From: Candidatus Rokuibacteriota bacterium
GTDB lineage: Bacteria; Methylomirabilota; Methylomirabilia; Rokubacteriales; CSP1-6
Length of the DNA stretch: 64,000 nt
Direction: 5' to 3'
Assembly: GCA_003220535.1 (NCBI GenBank)
Contig: QHSU01000071.1
Location: forward strand, 1-64,000
Numbering within the stretch: position 1 is the first letter of the stretch; each line of letters begins with the position of its first letter. A program made the position numbers and the translations under genes. This document shows positions 60,454 to 64,000 of this stretch, one piece after another. The notes beneath the pieces were generated by a model that saw nothing but the letters and a program-made list of their open reading frames with translations, was not told where the DNA came from and searched no databases.

Positions 60454-61643
60454 ATACGCTCGGCTGCTCTGAGAATTACTTTCCACACCCTCTCGAAGGC
60501 GTCCGCCCAGGCGTCGACCACCTCGAGTGGCTGGGCGAACAACGGATAGGACTGCGAGCCGATGACGAGCGTCGACGCCAGCGCGGCCTCGGCGTTCGGA
60601 TAGCGCTCGCGAGAGGCGAACAGCGGATGCGCCGGCAGCGGCGCCGTCTGCCACAACACGGCCTCAACGCCTTCGGCGCGCAATGCCTCGAGCACGCGAT
60701 CGCGCAGCGCGGTCGGCCCGAGCCCGGCGCCCGGCCGAGCGCCGTCGAGGCGCACCCGGTACTTGTGGAACACATGTGTGCGGTCGGGCGGGATCCGGGG
60801 CGGCTCGACGCCGGGCAGCGTCGCGAGCCGCGCGCTGAGCCGGGCGGCGTTCCGCTGACTTCGGGCCGTCGTCTCGGCGAGACGCTGGAGCTGCGAGCGC
60901 GCGAGCGCCGAAGTCAGCTCGCCTGGCAGGTACATCCAGCCCCGGAGCGTCGCGTGGGCATCGGCTTCGTCGTCGAGCGGGTGGGTCGGGTCCCACTTCG
61001 AGGGCGGCTCGAGACCGTCGAATCTCACGCGCGCCGCCCGCGCGTAGAGCTCCTCGGAATCCGTCACGAAGAGCCCGCCTTCTCCGGCCGGGAGATTCTT
61101 GGTCGAGTTCAGGCTGAAGGCCGCCATCGCGGCCAGCGTCCCGACGGCCCGACCTTTATAGACCGCGCCATGCGCCTGGGCCGCGTCCTCGATCACCGTG
61201 AGCCGGTGGCCTCGGGCGAGCGCTTCGATCGCGTCCATGTCCGCCGGAAGGCCATGGAGATGGACGGGCACGATCGCCCGCGTCCGCGACGTCACGCGCC
61301 GGGCCGCGTCGGCCGGGTCGATGTTGTAGATGTCCGGGTCCACGTCGGCGAAGACCGGAGTGGCGCCCTGCTGGAGCACCGCCTGAGCGGTCGCGATGAA
61401 CGACAGCGCCGGAACGATCACCTCGTCCCCGGGGCCGACCCCGGCCGCCGCCAGCGCGATGTGCAGCGCCGACGTGCCGCTGTTGGTCGCCAGACAGCAG
61501 CGCGCGCCCACCGCTGCGGCGAACTCCGTCTCGAGCGCCTTCACCTCGGGCGCGCCGGCGCCCGAGAGCACGCCGCGGTCGAGTACGCGGGCGATCGCCG
61601 CCCGGTCGGCGTCGGTCACGATGGGCCAGCGCCGGGGATTCAC
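60444..61643 (-). CDS. DegT/DnrJ/EryC1 sugar aminotransferase
   Basis: The 399-residue PLP enzyme has VLDRGVLSGAGAPEVKALE, LATNSGTSALHIALAAAGV, VFADVDPDIYNIDP, and the cofactor Lys in SLNSTKNLPAGEGG. It makes a 3- or 4-amino sugar nucleotide from the keto form, with a substrate different from that of the PseC-like paralogue given the divergence. It overlaps the inositol-phosphate synthase gene by 4 bases, so inositol and amino-sugar steps may feed one product. Confidence 0.87.
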   Translation of the reverse strand: MNPRRWPIVTDADRAAIARVLDRGVLSGAGAPEVKALETEFAAAVGARCCLATNSGTSALHIALAAAGVGPGDEVIVPALSFIATAQAVLQQGATPVFADVDPDIYNIDPADAARRVTSRTRAIVPVHLHGLPADMDAIEALARGHRLTVIEDAAQAHGAVYKGRAVGTLAAMAAFSLNSTKNLPAGEGGLFVTDSEELYARAARVRFDGLEPPSKWDPTHPLDDEADAHATLRGWMYLPGELTSALARSQLQRLAETTARSQRNAARLSARLATLPGVEPPRIPPDRTHVFHKYRVRLDGARPGAGLGPTALRDRVLEALRAEGVEAVLWQTAPLPAHPLFASRERYPNAEAALASTLVIGSQSYPLFAQPLEVVDAWADAFERVWKVILRAAERIYR

Positions 61644-62911
61644 CCCGCTCGTGGCTTCCTCTTCGCGTGGCGCCCGTTGCGCGCGGCTCGGCCGTTGCTC
61701 GCGTGTCGGCCGTTGCCCGTGTGGCGCGCCACGTAGTCCGTCAGGAGCCGGAACTGCTCGACGAACGAGTGCTCAGCGACACCCAGCGGATCTTTGAAGA
61801 AGCACGCGAGGTGCGTCATGGGGCCGGCCTCGCCGTGTCGCTGGGCGAAATCGGTCAGGCGCACCAGGTCGAGCACGAGCGGCGCGGCGAGAATCGAGTC
61901 GCAGCCCTGCCAGACGAACTGCAGGCTCATCTTGGTGCCGAGAAAACCCCGGAAGTGGACGAAGTCCCAGGCGGTCTTCCAGTTGCCGAGCGACGGCACG
62001 TACTCGATCCGCACCCCCGCGTGCGGCGCATAGCCGAGCGCTCCAGCGAGGACGCTGGCCTTGCTCCGCACCTTCGAGCGCTTGTGGCGCGGATCGGCGA
62101 GTACGCGCCCGTCGCCGCCGCCCAGGATGTTGAAGCCCTCCCAGGACAGCACCTCGAGGTTCCGGGCGCGAAACATCGGCGCCAGCGCCGTCTTCACGAG
62201 CGTCTCGCCGGTCTTGCCGTCGCGCCCGTAGAAGGGCACGTGGTGCTTCAGCCCGAGCTCCCGGAGCGCGGGCACCTCGATCCCGACCGAGGGCGTGAAG
62301 TTCACGTAGGGGAACCCGCGGTCGAGAGCCGCGTAGGCGTAGACCATGCTCGGCGTCACGAGCGCCCGGCGGTTGTTCTGGATCGCACGCCGGAAGCGAT
62401 CGAGCCGCTGGTGGTCGCGGGTCAACTCGCACGATGGTTCGGTGGCCGCGACGTTCACCACGATTACGGTCTCGAGCCGCTGCTCGCGGCGGAATCGGTC
62501 GAGATCGTCGCCGAGCCGCTCGACCACGCCAGCCAGCGACTCGCCGCGCGGCACGAAGGCGTCGCGCCGGGCGGGGCGGTTCGCCGGTCCTCCACCGTCG
62601 GCGAACCCCGGCCGCACCCGCGCCTCGACCGCACGCAGATCCGCCTCGAGCTCGGTCACGAGCGACTCCGCGATCGCGGCGTCGTCACGGGCGAGCGAGC
62701 GGGCACGCTCCACCAGCCCGGTCGGCGCGATGTCCCAGCCGCCGAACGCGAGGTCGCCGGCAGCGACGAGCGGCAGCAGCGCCAGCTCCGGCGATTCGGT
62801 CACGAGGCCGCCACCCGTCGCGAGGCGACGCGCGACGGCGCGCGCTCCCAGGACGACCGTGGAGGCGAGGCTCCCCTGGGCGCCGATCAGCCAGACGCCG
62901 ATTTTGGACAT
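61640..62911 (-). CDS. Myo-inositol-1-phosphate synthase
   Basis: The 423-residue protein has the NAD loop GAQGSLASTVVLG, NVAATEPS, a NFTPSVGIEVPAL strand, the catalytic Lys region FYGRDGKTGETLVKT, and VLSWEGFNILGG. It converts glucose-6-phosphate to inositol-1-phosphate. The last 25 residues (NGRHASNGRAARNGRHAK...) are an Asn-Gly-Arg repeat tail not seen in the family. Inositol phosphate could go to a phospholipid or an envelope glycan. It begins 5 bases after the reductase stop. Confidence 0.87.
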   Translation of the reverse strand: MSKIGVWLIGAQGSLASTVVLGARAVARRLATGGGLVTESPELALLPLVAAGDLAFGGWDIAPTGLVERARSLARDDAAIAESLVTELEADLRAVEARVRPGFADGGGPANRPARRDAFVPRGESLAGVVERLGDDLDRFRREQRLETVIVVNVAATEPSCELTRDHQRLDRFRRAIQNNRRALVTPSMVYAYAALDRGFPYVNFTPSVGIEVPALRELGLKHHVPFYGRDGKTGETLVKTALAPMFRARNLEVLSWEGFNILGGGDGRVLADPRHKRSKVRSKASVLAGALGYAPHAGVRIEYVPSLGNWKTAWDFVHFRGFLGTKMSLQFVWQGCDSILAAPLVLDLVRLTDFAQRHGEAGPMTHLACFFKDPLGVAEHSFVEQFRLLTDYVARHTGNGRHASNGRAARNGRHAKRKPRAG

Positions 62912-62916
62912 GATTT

Positions 62917-64000
62917 CTATCTGAAGAGCGATCGGAGCAGGAGCGACTTGATCCCCGGCTGCTTCAGGATCGACAGGATCACGGGGCTATGCCAGTTGAA
63001 CTTGGCTTTGCGCTTGATCAGTGATTGGACATCGTCCGAGGCCAAGCACGCCACCAGTCTGTCCCACTCGTGGTCGGTAAGGCGCGCGAGGCACTCGCGA
63101 AACCACCGGCTCGTGCGAATCTCGGGCATGAGGCGCTCGCGCCATCGCTTCTCGTACCGCGACAGCCGTCCAGCGCTGAGATCGTCCGCCGCGAGCGCTT
63201 CGATCAGGGTCTCGGCCGCGAACTGCGCCGAGAGCAGACTGTAGAAAATCCCCCCGCCAGTCACCGGCTTCGTCAGGCCGGCGGCGTCGCCGACGGCGAC
63301 GATGCGGTCGTCGTAGCTCTTCGCCGCCGGCGCAACTGGCATGAGCCGCCGGATCGGCTCACGGGTGGTCTCCCGGAGTCGCGGCGCGATCGAGGGGCGT
63401 TCGAGGAATCGCTCCAGATGCGCTCGGGCGTCGCCATGCAAGAGGACTCCGGCCTTGAGATACGGCGTGTCGCCGCGGCGGAAGGGCACCAGCCAGGCAA
63501 ATCCTTCTGGCGCCACCTGCCGGCCCACGTGCACTTCCAGCTTCTCGGCTGGTGACGCGGCCACTTCGAGCTGCGCCGTGTGCAGGATCGGAGAGGGCAG
63601 CCGCGAACCCAGCAAACCATGGAAGCGATATGTGACGCCGCAGCCAAGGACGAGCGCGCGCGCCCGCAGTCGTTCGCCGCGATCCGTCGCGACCTCGACG
63701 AACCGGTCACCCTTGTGGGCGTGATCCACCCTGGCGCTCGTGCGGACGACTCCCCCCGCCTCCAGCACGCTCGCGGCGAGCGCTTGATCGAAGGCGGCGC
63801 GGTCCAGGACAGCGATCTCCTCGCCCGGATCCTCGAGCTCCGCGACGCGCCCGCCCGGTGAGATCATGAGACACGACGATGGCCGGTGGAGCACAACCTC
63901 GTCCCGCACCTTGTAGAGACGGTTCGTCTCGCCTGACACAATGCCTGTGCAGTGCGTTGGGATACCGATCTCGGCATGCTCCTCGAGGACGACCGTGTCC
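62917..64000 (-). CDS. Geranylgeranyl-reductase-like FAD oxidoreductase (partial)
   Basis: The frame runs off the right edge, so the N-terminal FAD loop is not in the window. The visible 361 codons start in VVLEEHAEIGIPTHCTGIVS and include the GDAAGLTKPVTGGGIFYSL flavin motif of the GGR family, with a helical C terminus (FRECLARLTDHEWDRL). Such enzymes saturate prenyl chains of archaeal or quinone-type lipids. Linkage to an inositol-phosphate synthase is suggestive of a prenylated or inositol-containing lipid, but the substrate is not known. Confidence 0.83.
   Translation of the reverse strand, partial: DTVVLEEHAEIGIPTHCTGIVSGETNRLYKVRDEVVLHRPSSCLMISPGGRVAELEDPGEEIAVLDRAAFDQALAASVLEAGGVVRTSARVDHAHKGDRFVEVATDRGERLRARALVLGCGVTYRFHGLLGSRLPSPILHTAQLEVAASPAEKLEVHVGRQVAPEGFAWLVPFRRGDTPYLKAGVLLHGDARAHLERFLERPSIAPRLRETTREPIRRLMPVAPAAKSYDDRIVAVGDAAGLTKPVTGGGIFYSLLSAQFAAETLIEALAADDLSAGRLSRYEKRWRERLMPEIRTSRWFRECLARLTDHEWDRLVACLASDDVQSLIKRKAKFNWHSPVILSILKQPGIKSLLLRSLFR

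Overview
The window is very GC-rich and densely coded, with genes commonly joined by 4-base GTGA/ATGA stop-start overlaps. A TonB-like protein, an Arn-type sugar-nucleotide set, an outer-membrane polysaccharide exporter, RlpA and a CpoB-like lipoprotein point to a Gram-negative cell. The mix of families resembles uncultured soil or groundwater lineages such as Candidatus Rokubacteria (Methylomirabilota). That placement is an inference; no rRNA is present to test it.

Bases 1-4000 are a mobile scrapyard beside an initiator tRNA gene: an IS110/IS1111-type element, an NmrA-like gene with two frameshifts cut short by a 5'-truncated DDE integrase, and the last part of a tyrosine recombinase. Bases 4168-21500, nearly all on the minus strand, are a core block read as tRNA-Val, thrS, infC, rpmI, rplT, pheS, pheT, zapB-like, zapA, 6S RNA, rny, ymdB-like, folD, xseA, xseB, ispA, eno, ftsB and a glycosyltransferase. 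A plus-strand crotonase gene and a large palindrome interrupt it between zapA and the 6S RNA. infC appears to start at ATC, and thrS lacks the TGS domain and any ordinary start codon. tonB and aroF follow; aroF is preceded by a promoter, a Phe/Tyr-rich leader peptide and a terminator with alternative hairpins, i.e. a candidate aromatic attenuator.

Bases 23900-42300 are accessory and metabolic. They hold a three-gene cassette (a small RiPP-precursor-like peptide, a cyclic-nucleotide-binding protein, and a PqqD-plus-M50-like membrane protein with HQxxH in place of HExxH), secreted proteins and lipoproteins, a decayed livF, a degradation-type set (MBL hydrolase, amidohydrolase, LigB-like dioxygenase, CoA transferase, luciferase-like oxidoreductase), an MFS transporter and an inositol-phosphatase-like gene.

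Bases 42600-64000 are an envelope island. A NusG paralogue with its own promoter stands at one edge. On the minus strand an OPX/SLBB exporter lies at the upstream end, then a type II fatty-acid/polyketide-like operon (dehydratase-like, chain-length-factor-like KS, FabG, tandem ACP, dehydratase, FabL-like reductase, catalytic KS), then arnC, a split arnA (formyltransferase and dehydrogenase genes) and arnD, and a CpoB-like lipoprotein. Beyond the exporter are a PaaK-like ligase, two sugar aminotransferases, toxin-antitoxin modules or remnants, a myo-inositol-phosphate synthase and a geranylgeranyl-reductase-like gene cut by the window end.

The strongest candidates for undescribed biology are: two palindromic elements (14055-14238 and 40089-40252) that share a conserved loop of 85-86 bases but have unrelated, nearly perfect stems; the small peptide/CNB/M50 cassette; the aroF attenuator; and the coupling of an acyl-chain operon to an Arn-type pathway.
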